Positions 42,020 through 51,186 are shown, numbered from the stretch's first letter. The stretch: 64,000 bases of DNA from Chitinophaga oryziterrae (GCF_009758125.1 NZ_WRXO01000003.1:1-64000); one strand, 5' to 3'. Numbers and translations are program-made. Notes: generated by a model not told the origin, from the letters alone.

Positions 42020-43963
42020 ATGACATTCAGCAGAATCATCTTCCTGGCAATTGCGATAAGTGCAGGAAACCTCGCCAGCGCGCAGACAGAGAAGAACCTG
42101 ATCATGATGCCGGACAGGCCGGAAAGAGGACAACGGATAACATTGAACTATTATCCTGATAGCGCCATGCTGGCAACCGGTAAACCGGTGAAGGCAGTAG
42201 CCTATTATTACGATACTACCTATCACTGGTCAGTGGCAGATATACCACTGGACAAGGAGTATAAGGCCACCCTGCAATTACCGCCTGCCGTTGGTTTTGT
42301 TGCTTTTAAGTTCAGGGCAGGCGAGGTAACGGATAATAACAGGGACAGTGGGTATTACCGGATGTTATATTTTCCGGGTAACGTACAGGGTGCATCTACC
42401 TATGCCGGTTACTGCCTCTTAAGGGCCACCCGCTATGAAATGGGCATACCCAACTATTTCCAGGCATATAATATCAGCGATACCGCTGTTTATTTCTGGA
42501 TAGGTAATGAAGTGGCCCGGTTCCATGGAGCCGGGAGGCCATTGGCTGAGATATATATCCGTTCCCTGGCTAACATGGAGAAACTGAGCAATGGTGATCC
42601 TTCAACGGTGCCTTCTCTTCGTAAAGCGGCTTCTTACCTGCTGCATCTGCCGGATGCAACAGAAAAAGAACTGTATACAACAGCAGAGGTATATGAGAAA
42701 TACATGAAGGAACCGGCAGTCGCAGATTCTCTACGTGCTGTAATGCAACAACGTTATCCAAACGGTATCCTGCAAAAGAAAGCAGCCTATAAGACCGCGT
42801 CAGCAGAAAAAGATCCTGCTAAAAAGGTGCTTTTATGGAAGCAGTTTGTGAAAGACTTCCCCGCTTCATATGCGTTGGACCAGGCGGCAGATATTGATTA
42901 CAATAAAGTATATCGCGACATATTTTCCATCAGTATTGCGAATCAGGATACAACTGTGTTAAGAACATACGTTGGCAATAGCTCGCTGGTTACACTGGCA
43001 CTGGCGTATTACAAAATGGTGGAGATCCCTTATGATGACTGGAAAACAATGTCTGCAAAGGTAGCGTATCCTTTTTCTCAGCTTATTATGGACCGCTTTT
43101 ATCAGTTGAGGAAAACAAAACCGGAAGAATACTGGTATTACTCACCGGAGGAATGGAGTGAGTACACTGATAAAATGTTTATCAGGAATTACATCGCACA
43201 TGCCAGCATCTTAAAAGAAACAGGCAGGGATAAAGAAGCGCTGGAACTGGCTACATATGCGCAGCAGCTATTGCAGTACAGTAATGCGACGCTGAATGAA
43301 TTACAGGCTACCTTATTACAGAGAGCAGGTAAAAAGAAGGAATTGTCTGAAGTCTTACATAATAGCGTACGTCTGAACCAGGCTTCTGTTGTAGTGCTGG
43401 ATATGCTGAAGAAGGAATATGGGAAAAGCGAAGGCTTTGATGCCTATCTCGCTTCTATGAAAGATGCGAATACGATGAAACTGATGAAGGAGCATGTAAA
43501 GGAGGAGATGATCAGTACACCGGCTGCTCCATTTACGCTCAAAGATCTGAAAGGTAAAGACGTTTCATTGTCTGCACAGGCAGGGAAGGTGGTAGTACTT
43601 GATTTCTGGGCTACCTGGTGTGCCCCTTGTAAAGCGGGTATGCCTGGTATGCAGATGGCGCAGGAGCATTTTAAGAATGACAGCAATGTAGTTTTCTACT
43701 TTGTAGATACACAGGAACGTGATCCTGAATACAAAGAAAAAGTGAAGACATTTATAAAAGAAAAGAAGTATCCTTTCCAGGTATTATTCGATAACGGAGA
43801 TGAGTTTTACAAAGCATATGCTACACTGATCAAAACTTCCGGTATCCCTTTTAAAGTAGTGATAGACGGAAAAGGGAATATCCGTTTTGCAGCAGTAGGC
43901 TATAAGGGCAGTCCAAGCGGACTGGCTGATGAAATGATTACAATGATCGAACTGGCTAAATAA
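42020..43963 (+). CDS. TlpA-like exported thiol-disulfide oxidoreductase with large N-terminal region
   Basis: This 647-aa protein has a signal peptide ending LASAQ. The N-terminal about 480 residues are a beta domain (about 25-110) followed by helical repeat-like sequence, a layout often seen ahead of TlpA domains in SusC/D loci. The C-terminal thioredoxin domain (about 500-647) has FTLKDLKGKDVSLSAQ, VLDFWATWCAPCKAGMPG with active-site WCAPC, and a cis-Pro TSGIPFKVVID. It acts in the periplasm or at the surface as a thiol reductase. Its place directly behind SusD suggests a role in handling disulfide-containing substrate or in maintaining the importer. Confidence 0.88.
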   Translation: MTFSRIIFLAIAISAGNLASAQTEKNLIMMPDRPERGQRITLNYYPDSAMLATGKPVKAVAYYYDTTYHWSVADIPLDKEYKATLQLPPAVGFVAFKFRAGEVTDNNRDSGYYRMLYFPGNVQGASTYAGYCLLRATRYEMGIPNYFQAYNISDTAVYFWIGNEVARFHGAGRPLAEIYIRSLANMEKLSNGDPSTVPSLRKAASYLLHLPDATEKELYTTAEVYEKYMKEPAVADSLRAVMQQRYPNGILQKKAAYKTASAEKDPAKKVLLWKQFVKDFPASYALDQAADIDYNKVYRDIFSISIANQDTTVLRTYVGNSSLVTLALAYYKMVEIPYDDWKTMSAKVAYPFSQLIMDRFYQLRKTKPEEYWYYSPEEWSEYTDKMFIRNYIAHASILKETGRDKEALELATYAQQLLQYSNATLNELQATLLQRAGKKKELSEVLHNSVRLNQASVVVLDMLKKEYGKSEGFDAYLASMKDANTMKLMKEHVKEEMISTPAAPFTLKDLKGKDVSLSAQAGKVVVLDFWATWCAPCKAGMPGMQMAQEHFKNDSNVVFYFVDTQERDPEYKEKVKTFIKEKKYPFQVLFDNGDEFYKAYATLIKTSGIPFKVVIDGKGNIRFAAVGYKGSPSGLADEMITMIELAK

Positions 43964-43982
43964 ATTAAAGAGTGATGAATCT

Positions 43983-44013
43983 GAGGGGTAGTATTTACTA
44001 CTCCTCTTTTTTT
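43983..44013 (+). terminator. Rho-independent terminator after the TlpA-like gene
   Basis: gaggggtagt (43983-43992) pairs with actactcctc (43997-44006) with one G-T pair and a four-base loop, then seven T. It lies 20 bases after the stop codon and marks the end of the SusCD transcript, or attenuates read-through into the hydrolase gene. Confidence 0.75.
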
Positions 44014-44026
44014 AAAAGATGATACG

Positions 44027-45064
44027 ATGATATTTGCAGCGATATTAATGGCATTACTGCCTTTAAAAGATACCACAGAAAACGTACATTACTATAACGC
44101 AGACAGCTCTATTCTGTTTGGAGCTTCTTTAACGGTCCCGAAGACTAAAAAGAAATGCCCGGTACTGATCATTGTTTCCGGGACCGGCAAACAGGACAGG
44201 GATGGTACTATGGCAGGGCATAAGATGTTCCTTACTATAGCTAACTATTTAAGCAGTAACGGGTATGCTGTATTGCGTGTAGACGACCGCGGTACCGGTG
44301 AAACCACCGGCACGTACGAAAACGCTACTACCGCGGATTTCGCAAAAGATGTACTCGCAGGCATCAGCTACCTCAAAACAAGAAAAGAGATCGGTAAGAT
44401 CGGTTTAATAGGACACAGCGAAGGTGGGGCTGCCGCTTATATGGCCGCTGTACAGTCTAAAGACGTCGCTTTTGTGATCAGTCTTGCCGGACTGGCTACT
44501 CCCGGTTTAACAGCCCTTAAATTGCAGAATAAGGCCATTATCAGCAGTGCTGGCATCTCTCAGCAGTCGCAGGACAGGCACAACCTTATTAACACCATGC
44601 TTTTTGATACCGCATACACCTATGCCAATTCGCCTGATCTGGAACAACATCTGAGATCTGCTTATGCAGCATGGAAAGTACTGGATGACGAAAAGATGAA
44701 AGTGGAGGGGAACCAGGAGACAGGGAAAGGGCATTTCTTCTTTCCGTTGGAATCTTATATCCGACAGGCTACGGGCCCGTGGTATCGTTACCACATCCGG
44801 TTTGATCCGGTGCCTTATCTTAAGCAGGTAAAGGTTCCCTTACTGGCTATTAACGGTGATAAGGATATTATGGTAGATGCTGCACAGAACTTAGGCAATT
44901 ACCGGAAGTATGTAAAACATGTGCAGGTGATAACAGCTAAAGGACTGAACCACCTTTTCCAGCATTGCGTCACCTGTACTATGCAGGAACCAGCTACCCT
45001 GAAAGAAGATTTCGCTCAGGAAGTGTTGCAACAAATGAAGGAATGGCTGGATAAACATAAGTGA
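44027..45064 (+). CDS. Alpha/beta-hydrolase (serine esterase/peptidase type)
   Basis: This 345-aa protein begins with an N-terminal hydrophobic stretch (FAAILMALLPL) that could be a short signal. The core has PVLIIVSGTGKQDRDG (oxyanion region), YAVLRVDDRGTGETTG and the nucleophile elbow IGHSEGGAAA with catalytic Ser. A late Asp (AINGDKDIMVDA) and a His (ITAKGLNHLFQHC) complete the triad. The pattern resembles the alpha/beta-hydrolases acting on acyl esters or dipeptides that are often found near SusC/D loci. It sits directly behind the TlpA gene, after a terminator-like hairpin, and may process imported substrate. Confidence 0.85.
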   Translation: MIFAAILMALLPLKDTTENVHYYNADSSILFGASLTVPKTKKKCPVLIIVSGTGKQDRDGTMAGHKMFLTIANYLSSNGYAVLRVDDRGTGETTGTYENATTADFAKDVLAGISYLKTRKEIGKIGLIGHSEGGAAAYMAAVQSKDVAFVISLAGLATPGLTALKLQNKAIISSAGISQQSQDRHNLINTMLFDTAYTYANSPDLEQHLRSAYAAWKVLDDEKMKVEGNQETGKGHFFFPLESYIRQATGPWYRYHIRFDPVPYLKQVKVPLLAINGDKDIMVDAAQNLGNYRKYVKHVQVITAKGLNHLFQHCVTCTMQEPATLKEDFAQEVLQQMKEWLDKHK

Positions 45065-45144
45065 CAATCTTTTATCTGTTTGGGAATGAACATTTTAAGC
45101 CAATGAGTAGTTAAAGTAAAATAAATGTTATATTTTTCGCGGTC

Positions 45145-46143
45145 ATGGATATACATTTGTTTGAAAAGCTTCAAAATGAAGGCTTGATTTCCCCCGATTC
45201 TACAGAGAAAGTACGTATACTTTCCCGGAACAAGTTGTTCTCTTTACATTGGGAACTGAAAACCATCCTGTACCTCGGCGTATTGCTGTTAAGCGGAGGA
45301 TTGGGCATATTAATCTACAAGAATATTGATACGATCGGGCATCAGGCTATACTGGCCATGATCGCACTGGTATGTGCAGGCTGTTTCTTCTACTGTTTTA
45401 AGCAGAAGTTACCATTCTCATGGAACAGGGTAGCAGCGCCCAACGGCTTCTTTGATTATGTGCTGTTACTGGGTTGTCTTACTTTCCTCTCGTTCATCAC
45501 TTATTTGCAGGTACAATACAATGTATTTGGTACGCGGTATGGAGCGGCCACTTTCTTCCCGATGCTGGTATTGCTGTTCAGTGCCTATTACTTCGATCAC
45601 CTGGGGATATTGAGTATGGCGATTACCAACTTCGCAGCCTGGCTGGGACTAACGGTAACCCCTATGCGCCTCTTGTCTGCCAATGACTTCTCCAGTCAGC
45701 GGATCATTTACACAGGTATTTTCGTTGGCTTGTTACTGGTGTTCGTGGCATACATGGGAGATCGTCTCGACCGTAAGAAGCATTTTGCATTTACATACAG
45801 CAATTTCGGGGTACATGTTTTCATGATCGCCTGTTTGGCAGGATTAATGGGCGGCGGCTTAGGGGATTCCTATGAGCCGGACAACAGTTACATGCTCTGG
45901 TTCCTGTTACTGGCAGGAGCTACTACATTCTTCTATACACAGGCGTTAAAGAAACGTTCCTTTTATTTCCTGCTTATTGTGGCATTATACGGATATATCG
46001 GAGTGAGTTATGTGGTGGTAAGACTGCTGGTCGCAGCGAACAGCGTAGAAGCATTTTATGCCGGACTGCTTTATTTTATAGGCTCCGGCATAGGCGCTGT
46101 TATATTCCTTATGAACACCAGCAAAAAATTGAAAAAAGCATGA
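45145..46143 (+). CDS. DUF2157-type multi-spanning membrane protein
   Basis: This 332-aa protein has a short cytoplasmic N-terminus (LFEKLQNEGLISPDSTEKVR) typical of DUF2157 proteins, followed by about nine hydrophobic helices (for example TILYLGVLLLSGGLGILIYK, AILAMIALVCAGCFFY, FYLLIVALYGYIGVSYVVV-like). Function is unknown. The last four bases overlap the start of the next gene (ATGA), so the two are translationally coupled and probably form one complex. Confidence 0.75.
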   Translation: MDIHLFEKLQNEGLISPDSTEKVRILSRNKLFSLHWELKTILYLGVLLLSGGLGILIYKNIDTIGHQAILAMIALVCAGCFFYCFKQKLPFSWNRVAAPNGFFDYVLLLGCLTFLSFITYLQVQYNVFGTRYGAATFFPMLVLLFSAYYFDHLGILSMAITNFAAWLGLTVTPMRLLSANDFSSQRIIYTGIFVGLLLVFVAYMGDRLDRKKHFAFTYSNFGVHVFMIACLAGLMGGGLGDSYEPDNSYMLWFLLLAGATTFFYTQALKKRSFYFLLIVALYGYIGVSYVVVRLLVAANSVEAFYAGLLYFIGSGIGAVIFLMNTSKKLKKA

Positions 46144-47294
46144 TCTCCTATAAAAGTAAAACACTCGATAACCTTGCCGTAGTTGAAGCAGCGGAAAGAG
46201 CCCTGGATAAGACCTGTATTACAGCAGATGAATTTCAGCAGATAAAAACTGCTTACCCTGTAGATCTTTATACGCCTAATATCTACATGAGGTTTGGACT
46301 ATTTATACTAACCCTGGTGGTCGTCTTTTTCTCCTTTGGTCTTTTCTGCCTGTTATTTATGGCTGGCGGAGAAAAAGCCATTGCAGGACTCACTCTTTTC
46401 TTTGGTGCTTGTCTTTACGGTGCCATTGAATTCATGGTAAACGAAAAGAAACATTATAAATCAGGCGTAGATGCTGCACTGATGTGGATGAGTGGAGCGG
46501 CAGTCATCGGCGCTGCTATTGTCTTTACGGACACACATATTAGTTTATCCGGTATAAGCTTGCTGGTGTTACTCCTGGCAATGCTGTTCGTACTCCGTTT
46601 TGCAGATGTATCGATGAGCATTGTTGCCTACCTTGCTTTCCTTACATTATTATTCTCCCTCTTCATGCATGCGGGTCGTATGGTCATTCCCTTTATGCTG
46701 ATGGGCGTATCACTGGTTATTTACCTGTTATCGCGTAAGCTCACTACCATACATACCTACAGGCATTATACCAGTTGTCTGAAAATGATAGAGATTCTTT
46801 CTCTTATTACGCTTTACCTGGGAGGTAACTACTTTGTAGTAAGAGAGGCCAGTAACGCGTTATTTGAGCTGGATTTAAAACCGGGTCAATCTATCCCCGG
46901 TGCATGGATCTTCTGGATCTTTACGGTAATAATACCACCCATTTACATATTCGCGGGTATCCGTAAAAAGGACAGCATCCTGATCCGTACCGGCCTCTTT
47001 CTTGTTGCCGCTATCGTATTTACGATCCGTTCTTACCATAGCGTAGCGCCCATCGAAGTGGCCATGACACTGGGCGGTATCATCCTTATTGCACTGGCAT
47101 ATGGTATTACCAGACTACTACTCCCATCCCGCAATGGATTCACCTCAGAACAAACCGACGATGATAAAACAGACGCCATCCAGCTGGAAGCTGTCATCAT
47201 TGCACAATCCTTTAATCAGCAGGCTCCGCAAGGAGACCAGTTTAATTTCGGAGGAGGTTCCGGCGGTGGTGGAGGAGCGAGTGGAAGTTATTAA
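46140..47294 (+). CDS. Multi-spanning membrane protein with Gly-rich C-terminus, partner of the DUF2157 gene
   Basis: This 384-aa protein has a soluble N-terminal about 45 residues, about ten hydrophobic helices (IYMRFGLFILTLVVVFFSFG, GLTLFFGACLYGAIEFMV, ISLLVLLLAMLFVL, FWIFTVIIPPIYIFAGI) and a polar tail ending in a run of Gly/Ser (FGGGSGGGGGASGSY). DUF2157 genes are often followed by a second membrane gene of the same general plan, and this pair fits. The Gly-rich end resembles those of TPM-domain and related membrane proteins. Function is unknown. Confidence 0.72.
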   Translation: MISYKSKTLDNLAVVEAAERALDKTCITADEFQQIKTAYPVDLYTPNIYMRFGLFILTLVVVFFSFGLFCLLFMAGGEKAIAGLTLFFGACLYGAIEFMVNEKKHYKSGVDAALMWMSGAAVIGAAIVFTDTHISLSGISLLVLLLAMLFVLRFADVSMSIVAYLAFLTLLFSLFMHAGRMVIPFMLMGVSLVIYLLSRKLTTIHTYRHYTSCLKMIEILSLITLYLGGNYFVVREASNALFELDLKPGQSIPGAWIFWIFTVIIPPIYIFAGIRKKDSILIRTGLFLVAAIVFTIRSYHSVAPIEVAMTLGGIILIALAYGITRLLLPSRNGFTSEQTDDDKTDAIQLEAVIIAQSFNQQAPQGDQFNFGGGSGGGGGASGSY

Positions 47295-47343
47295 ATAACA
47301 GTATTTGCAATACCCGCATACTGTAAATCTCCATCGTTGTAAT

Positions 47344-48003
47344 ATGAAACAGATCTCAAATGATATTTTTCAGATAAACCTCGGAAGCGTAAATGTTTTC
47401 TTAGTGGGAGATACTTTGATAGATACCGGTTTTAAAGGAAGTACAGAAAAGATTTTCTCAGCACTGACAAAAGCAGGTAAGGAGCCTCATGATATTAAAC
47501 GTATTATTCTTACACATTGTCACCCGGATCATACCGGTAGTGCTGCCGAATTAAAAGCTATTCTGAAAGTACCTGTATATGCACATGAACAGGATGCTAT
47601 ACTGATAGAAGATGGAATAGGAGGAGGCAGGATGCATCTTACGCCGGGTATTATTAACTGGTTGGTATATCAGTTGATTATTAAAAAAGCAGGTAATAGT
47701 ATTGATCCTCTTTTTATTGATGTAAAAGTAAAAGATGGGGACATGATAGATGATATGCGGGTTATTCATACACCTGGTCATAGTGACGGGCATATCTCTC
47801 TGTTGATAAAAGACGTTTTAATTGCTGCTGATATTTGCGCAAATGTAACCGGACTGGCATACAGCACTTTATATGAAGATATTAAACAAGGCAGGGAAAG
47901 CATCTTAAGAGCAGCCTCATTCAATTTTGAGAAAGCGGTATTTGGCCATGGTGGTCCTATATTGAAGGATGCGGCAAAGAAATTGTATAAAAAATTCGCA
48001 TAA
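47344..48003 (+). CDS. MBL-fold metallo-hydrolase
   Basis: This protein is 219 aa from the ATG at 47344; an upstream ATG at 47305 is less likely because MKQISNDIFQINLGSVNVFL is the standard family start. Zinc-binding motifs are THCHPDHTG (HxHxDH), a His in IHTPGHSDGH, the Asp in LIAADICA, and a late His in VFGHGGPI. It belongs to the broad group containing glyoxalase-II-like thioesterases and quorum-quenching lactonases. The substrate is unknown. It follows the membrane pair by about 50 bases in the same direction. Confidence 0.87.
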   Translation: MKQISNDIFQINLGSVNVFLVGDTLIDTGFKGSTEKIFSALTKAGKEPHDIKRIILTHCHPDHTGSAAELKAILKVPVYAHEQDAILIEDGIGGGRMHLTPGIINWLVYQLIIKKAGNSIDPLFIDVKVKDGDMIDDMRVIHTPGHSDGHISLLIKDVLIAADICANVTGLAYSTLYEDIKQGRESILRAASFNFEKAVFGHGGPILKDAAKKLYKKFA

Positions 48004-48085
48004 ACACCCCCTCTTAATGTCCCTTCCACGCCCCATGTTCTATTAACAAGTTGACTACTTTTATGTTAATTAAAAAGAAGACAAC

Positions 48086-48637
48086 ATGAGAAAAATAACT
48101 GTTTTCAATAATATAACGCTTGATGGTTACTTTACAGACGCAAACGGAGATATGAGCTGGGCTTATAACAGGAGCAATGATCCCGAATGGGATGCTTTTG
48201 TTAACGGTAATGCAAAAGGTGAGAGCGTACTCCTATTCGGCAGGATCACTTACGAGATGATGGCGGGCTACTGGCCAACACCAATGGCTGCAGAACAAAA
48301 TCCGGAACTGGCAAAGCGCATGAATAAGCTACAAAAGATAGTGGTCTCAAATACGCTGGATAAAGTTAGCTGGGAAAATACAGCACTGATACATGATATA
48401 GCCGACATACAAAGGATAAAAAATGAACCGGGAAATAACATCACCATTTTAGGAAGTGGATCTATTGTTTCACAACTGACTAAAGAAGGATTAATTGATG
48501 AATACCAACTGGTAGTAAATCCCTTTATACTCGGGAAAGGAAGAACAATGTTTGATAGTTCCCTGCCCGTGAAACTTATCCAAACAAGAGCATTCGCTAA
48601 CGGAAATGTATTATTAAGTTATGTAAAACATACTTGA
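48086..48637 (+). CDS. Dihydrofolate-reductase/RibD C-terminal-domain family protein
   Basis: This 183-aa protein has the RibD-C/DHFR fold, with ITVFNNITLDGYFTDANGD at the start, SVLLFGRITYEMMAGYWPT and ITILGSGSIVSQLTKEGLIDEYQL for NADPH binding. Stand-alone members of this family are common and their substrates are mostly unknown; it should not be called a true folate reductase. It appears to be an independent transcription unit, separated by about 80 bases from the MBL gene. A long palindrome follows the stop codon. Confidence 0.85.
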   Translation: MRKITVFNNITLDGYFTDANGDMSWAYNRSNDPEWDAFVNGNAKGESVLLFGRITYEMMAGYWPTPMAAEQNPELAKRMNKLQKIVVSNTLDKVSWENTALIHDIADIQRIKNEPGNNITILGSGSIVSQLTKEGLIDEYQLVVNPFILGKGRTMFDSSLPVKLIQTRAFANGNVLLSYVKHT

Positions 48638-48671
48638 TAAGTTGTACCCGAAAACCGGTCTGATAAGTCAG

Positions 48672-48716
48672 ATCCTACGTTCATCCTACGTTCCGGACGT
48701 AGGATGAACGTAGGAT
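48672..48716. repeat. 45-bp hairpin built of repeated 11-mers
   Basis: Arms 48672-48691 and 48697-48716 are perfectly complementary over 20 bases around a 5-base loop. Each arm consists of an 11-mer atcctacgttc repeated in tandem, so the element is both a direct and an inverted repeat. There is no T tract, so it is not a normal terminator. It might be a protein-binding site, a REP-like element or an mRNA 3'-end stabiliser. Confidence 0.7.
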
Positions 48717-48869
48717 TACTATAGAAGCGCTATAGAAACCCTTTGTAAATACCTCATGCATTCAAATAAATTACTATATTGCAAGCCATTGTGAGGGACC
48801 TGTACCTATATTCCTGTTAATGGGACAATATCAAAAACTGTCTATATATCTGATCAACATACAACCTCT

Positions 48870-50867
48870 ATGAAAAAAATCCTTTACCCTTTATTGGTGT
48901 GCGGCCTTTTCGCGTGCTCTAAAAAAGACACACAAACACCACAAACCATTGAGCCCGTAGCCGTTACTGAAGTTTCTGCTTACATGGCCGGCGTAGATTC
49001 CCTGAGTGAATTTGAAACAGCCTTCAAAAAGATCGCCATCAGCACTGCTGATGCCAGCGGAGGGCTCACCATATTCGCTCCCGGTAACGAAACCATCGGC
49101 GGCTACGATATAGGCGCTAAAACGATGGGAAAAGACCTTCCGGACAGTATCATCAAAAGTCATATCGTGAAGGGCGTATTCAAAGCCGCAGACCTCACAG
49201 ATGGCAAACAACTGACCACCCTCAGTGGCAAAATATTTATCGTAAAAGTTGTAGACGGAAAAATCTACATCAACGGGGTATTGATCACTGTCAAAGATGG
49301 TAAAGCCGGTAGCCAGGTGGTGCATTGCATCGCTAAAATGCTTACTACCAGTCCGGGAGGTACAGATGTAACCGTATACGATGCTACAAAGTGGTCTGAA
49401 ACCAACCGCAGCGGTCAGCTTCTTGCCGGTGCTACTGTAAACCTGTATCTCACCAGAGAGGAATACCAGAGCAATACGCCTTCTTTTACTGCTCTTACAA
49501 ATAATGACGGTGTGGCGCACTTTACAGGTCTGCCTGTTGCTACTTACTTTGTAGTAGTTAAAAAAGAAGCCCTGTCTAATATCTGGCCGGATGCAGACGG
49601 TAATACTTATGTGAGTACAGACAGCCTTTTTCAGACGAAGACAGAAGCGACCTCCGGAATGCCTTTACAGTATGGCTATACAGCCGGTGATTTCCGTTTT
49701 GCGGACTTAAACATGGATGGTGTTGTAAACAGTAACGATAAAGGAATAACTCCTCCCCGCACCATCATTGTGAACGAAGGAGAAATATCCGCGCAGAAGA
49801 TCCTGATCGGTTATCCAAAGAATTCCAGCATGAAGTTGTTCACTACCGTGGCAGATGCACAGACAAGCCTGAACAGTGTCATTACACAGGTAGGTGTAAT
49901 GCACAAGTCGCTGGTAATGCTGGATGGTATCATGAGTGATGATGCAGATTGTACAGATTTCTCTGACTGGTGTGCTTACGATCAGTTCACGTTTACTGCT
50001 GCTGATAGCAGAATCAGCGATATCTGGGTATCGGAGTATGCTTCTATTAATACCTTAAACAGGATTATCCTCAGTCTTCCAACCATGACTGGCGACACTA
50101 CATCAATAGCTGCACAGGCAAGAGGTTTAAGGGCTTTCACTTACCTGGAACTGGCTACCTATTTCGGAGGCTTGCCAATTTATTCCGGTATGACTGCACC
50201 CGCTGATATCAGCCGTACCTCACTGAGAGATACTTATGAGTTCATCGTGAATGAGCTGGGTATCGCATATGCTACTTTACCGGTAACAGCATCCGTTCAC
50301 ATTCTTACCCAAAGTGCTGCAAGAACGCTGATGGCCCGGGCATTAGTGGCCAACAGTAATTATAGTCAGGCAAGAACATATGCAAACGAGGTTATCAATA
50401 GCGGGCATTATTCCCTGGTCGATTCTACGCAGATCTTTGCAGACGCATCAAGTGCTGAAATCGTATGGGACCTTAGTGGTAGCTATCCTGCAGGGTTCAA
50501 CCAATATTTCTACAACCGTAGTTTCTGCCCGGTGGCACGCACCTCAGAACTGTACCTGATGGTCGCAGAAGGAGAGATTCTAATAGGTTCGCTTAGTCCG
50601 GCCGCGCAAAAAATCACCCTTGTCCGTAACAGGTCGGGAATGCCTGCTATGAGCATGACTAACGCTGACGAAGCACAGGCTGCACTGATAGATACCTATC
50701 AGAGAGAATTCCGCAGAGAGGGATTCCGCTTTGCAAACCTGGTACGCTGGGGCTTAGCTGCACAGGTATTAACCAGCAAAGGATATACCTCTCACAATAG
50801 CCTGCTGCCTATCCCTATGAATGTAATCCTGAATAGTCCAAATATGGTACAGAATCCAGGATACTAA
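48870..50867 (+). CDS. Fusion lipoprotein: FAS1-like, Cna-B-like, EF-hand-like segment and SusD domain
   Basis: This 665-aa protein has a lipoprotein signal (MKKILYPLLVCGLFAC). Residues about 36-150 look like a fasciclin (FAS1) domain (LTIFAPGNETI, DSIIKSHIVKGVF, VVHCIAKML). Residues about 165-260 resemble a Cna-B/SpaA-type beta-sandwich (LLAGATVNLYLTREEY, GVAHFTGLPVATYFVVV). An EF-hand-like loop DLNMDGVVNSND starts near 279. From about 345 to the end it is SusD/RagB-like (SINTLNRIILSLPTM, GLRAFTYLELATYFGGLPIY, SELYLMVAEGE, YQREFRREGFRFANLVRWG). No SusC gene adjoins it. It is probably a surface adhesion and capture protein. FAS1-SusD fusion is unusual; domain calls outside SusD rest on short patterns. 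Confidence 0.75.
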   Translation: MKKILYPLLVCGLFACSKKDTQTPQTIEPVAVTEVSAYMAGVDSLSEFETAFKKIAISTADASGGLTIFAPGNETIGGYDIGAKTMGKDLPDSIIKSHIVKGVFKAADLTDGKQLTTLSGKIFIVKVVDGKIYINGVLITVKDGKAGSQVVHCIAKMLTTSPGGTDVTVYDATKWSETNRSGQLLAGATVNLYLTREEYQSNTPSFTALTNNDGVAHFTGLPVATYFVVVKKEALSNIWPDADGNTYVSTDSLFQTKTEATSGMPLQYGYTAGDFRFADLNMDGVVNSNDKGITPPRTIIVNEGEISAQKILIGYPKNSSMKLFTTVADAQTSLNSVITQVGVMHKSLVMLDGIMSDDADCTDFSDWCAYDQFTFTAADSRISDIWVSEYASINTLNRIILSLPTMTGDTTSIAAQARGLRAFTYLELATYFGGLPIYSGMTAPADISRTSLRDTYEFIVNELGIAYATLPVTASVHILTQSAARTLMARALVANSNYSQARTYANEVINSGHYSLVDSTQIFADASSAEIVWDLSGSYPAGFNQYFYNRSFCPVARTSELYLMVAEGEILIGSLSPAAQKITLVRNRSGMPAMSMTNADEAQAALIDTYQREFRREGFRFANLVRWGLAAQVLTSKGYTSHNSLLPIPMNVILNSPNMVQNPGY

Positions 50868-50897
50868 ATTATAAAAGCTGCTAACGGGGCTTAACTG

Positions 50898-50957
50898 AAC
50901 CCTTTATTCACCTTGTAAAAGGCAGGTGAATGAAGGGTTTCTTCATTTTTTTAGTAT
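50898..50957 (+). terminator. Rho-independent terminator after the FAS1-SusD fusion gene
   Basis: A 16-bp stem (50898-50913 with 50924-50939, one G-T pair) is followed by tcttcattttttt. It lies about 30 bases after the stop codon. Confidence 0.8.
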
Positions 50958-51060
50958 TCGGAACCCCTTGTAAGCGAGGCCCCCCCTTTTACTTTGCTTC
51001 ATCCATATATAATAGCTATAGGTAGTCTTTAAGTAGATTATCCCCGGAATAACAGGACTT

Positions 51061-51143
51061 TAAGCCCTATATAAGCCTACTCTAAATAAGGTGGGCTTGT
51101 ATACAAGTTGTAGTGGACTTATAGTGGGCTTATATAGGGCTTA
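51061..51143. repeat. Inverted repeat with nested gggctt/aagccc copies
   Basis: taagccctatataagcc (51061-51077) and its perfect 17-base complement (51127-51143) enclose about 50 bases that contain more copies of gggctt and a central cttgtatacaag palindrome. No reading frame spans it. It may fold as a cruciform or a long RNA hairpin. Origin unknown. Confidence 0.55.
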
Positions 51144-51186
51144 TACCCTCATATAGGTTGAATCTCAGTACCTTATGGGCTATAGT

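Noticed and set aside
48672..48716. Simple terminator for the RibD-like gene
   Set aside because: The hairpin has no T tract on either strand and a repeated internal structure not expected of terminators.
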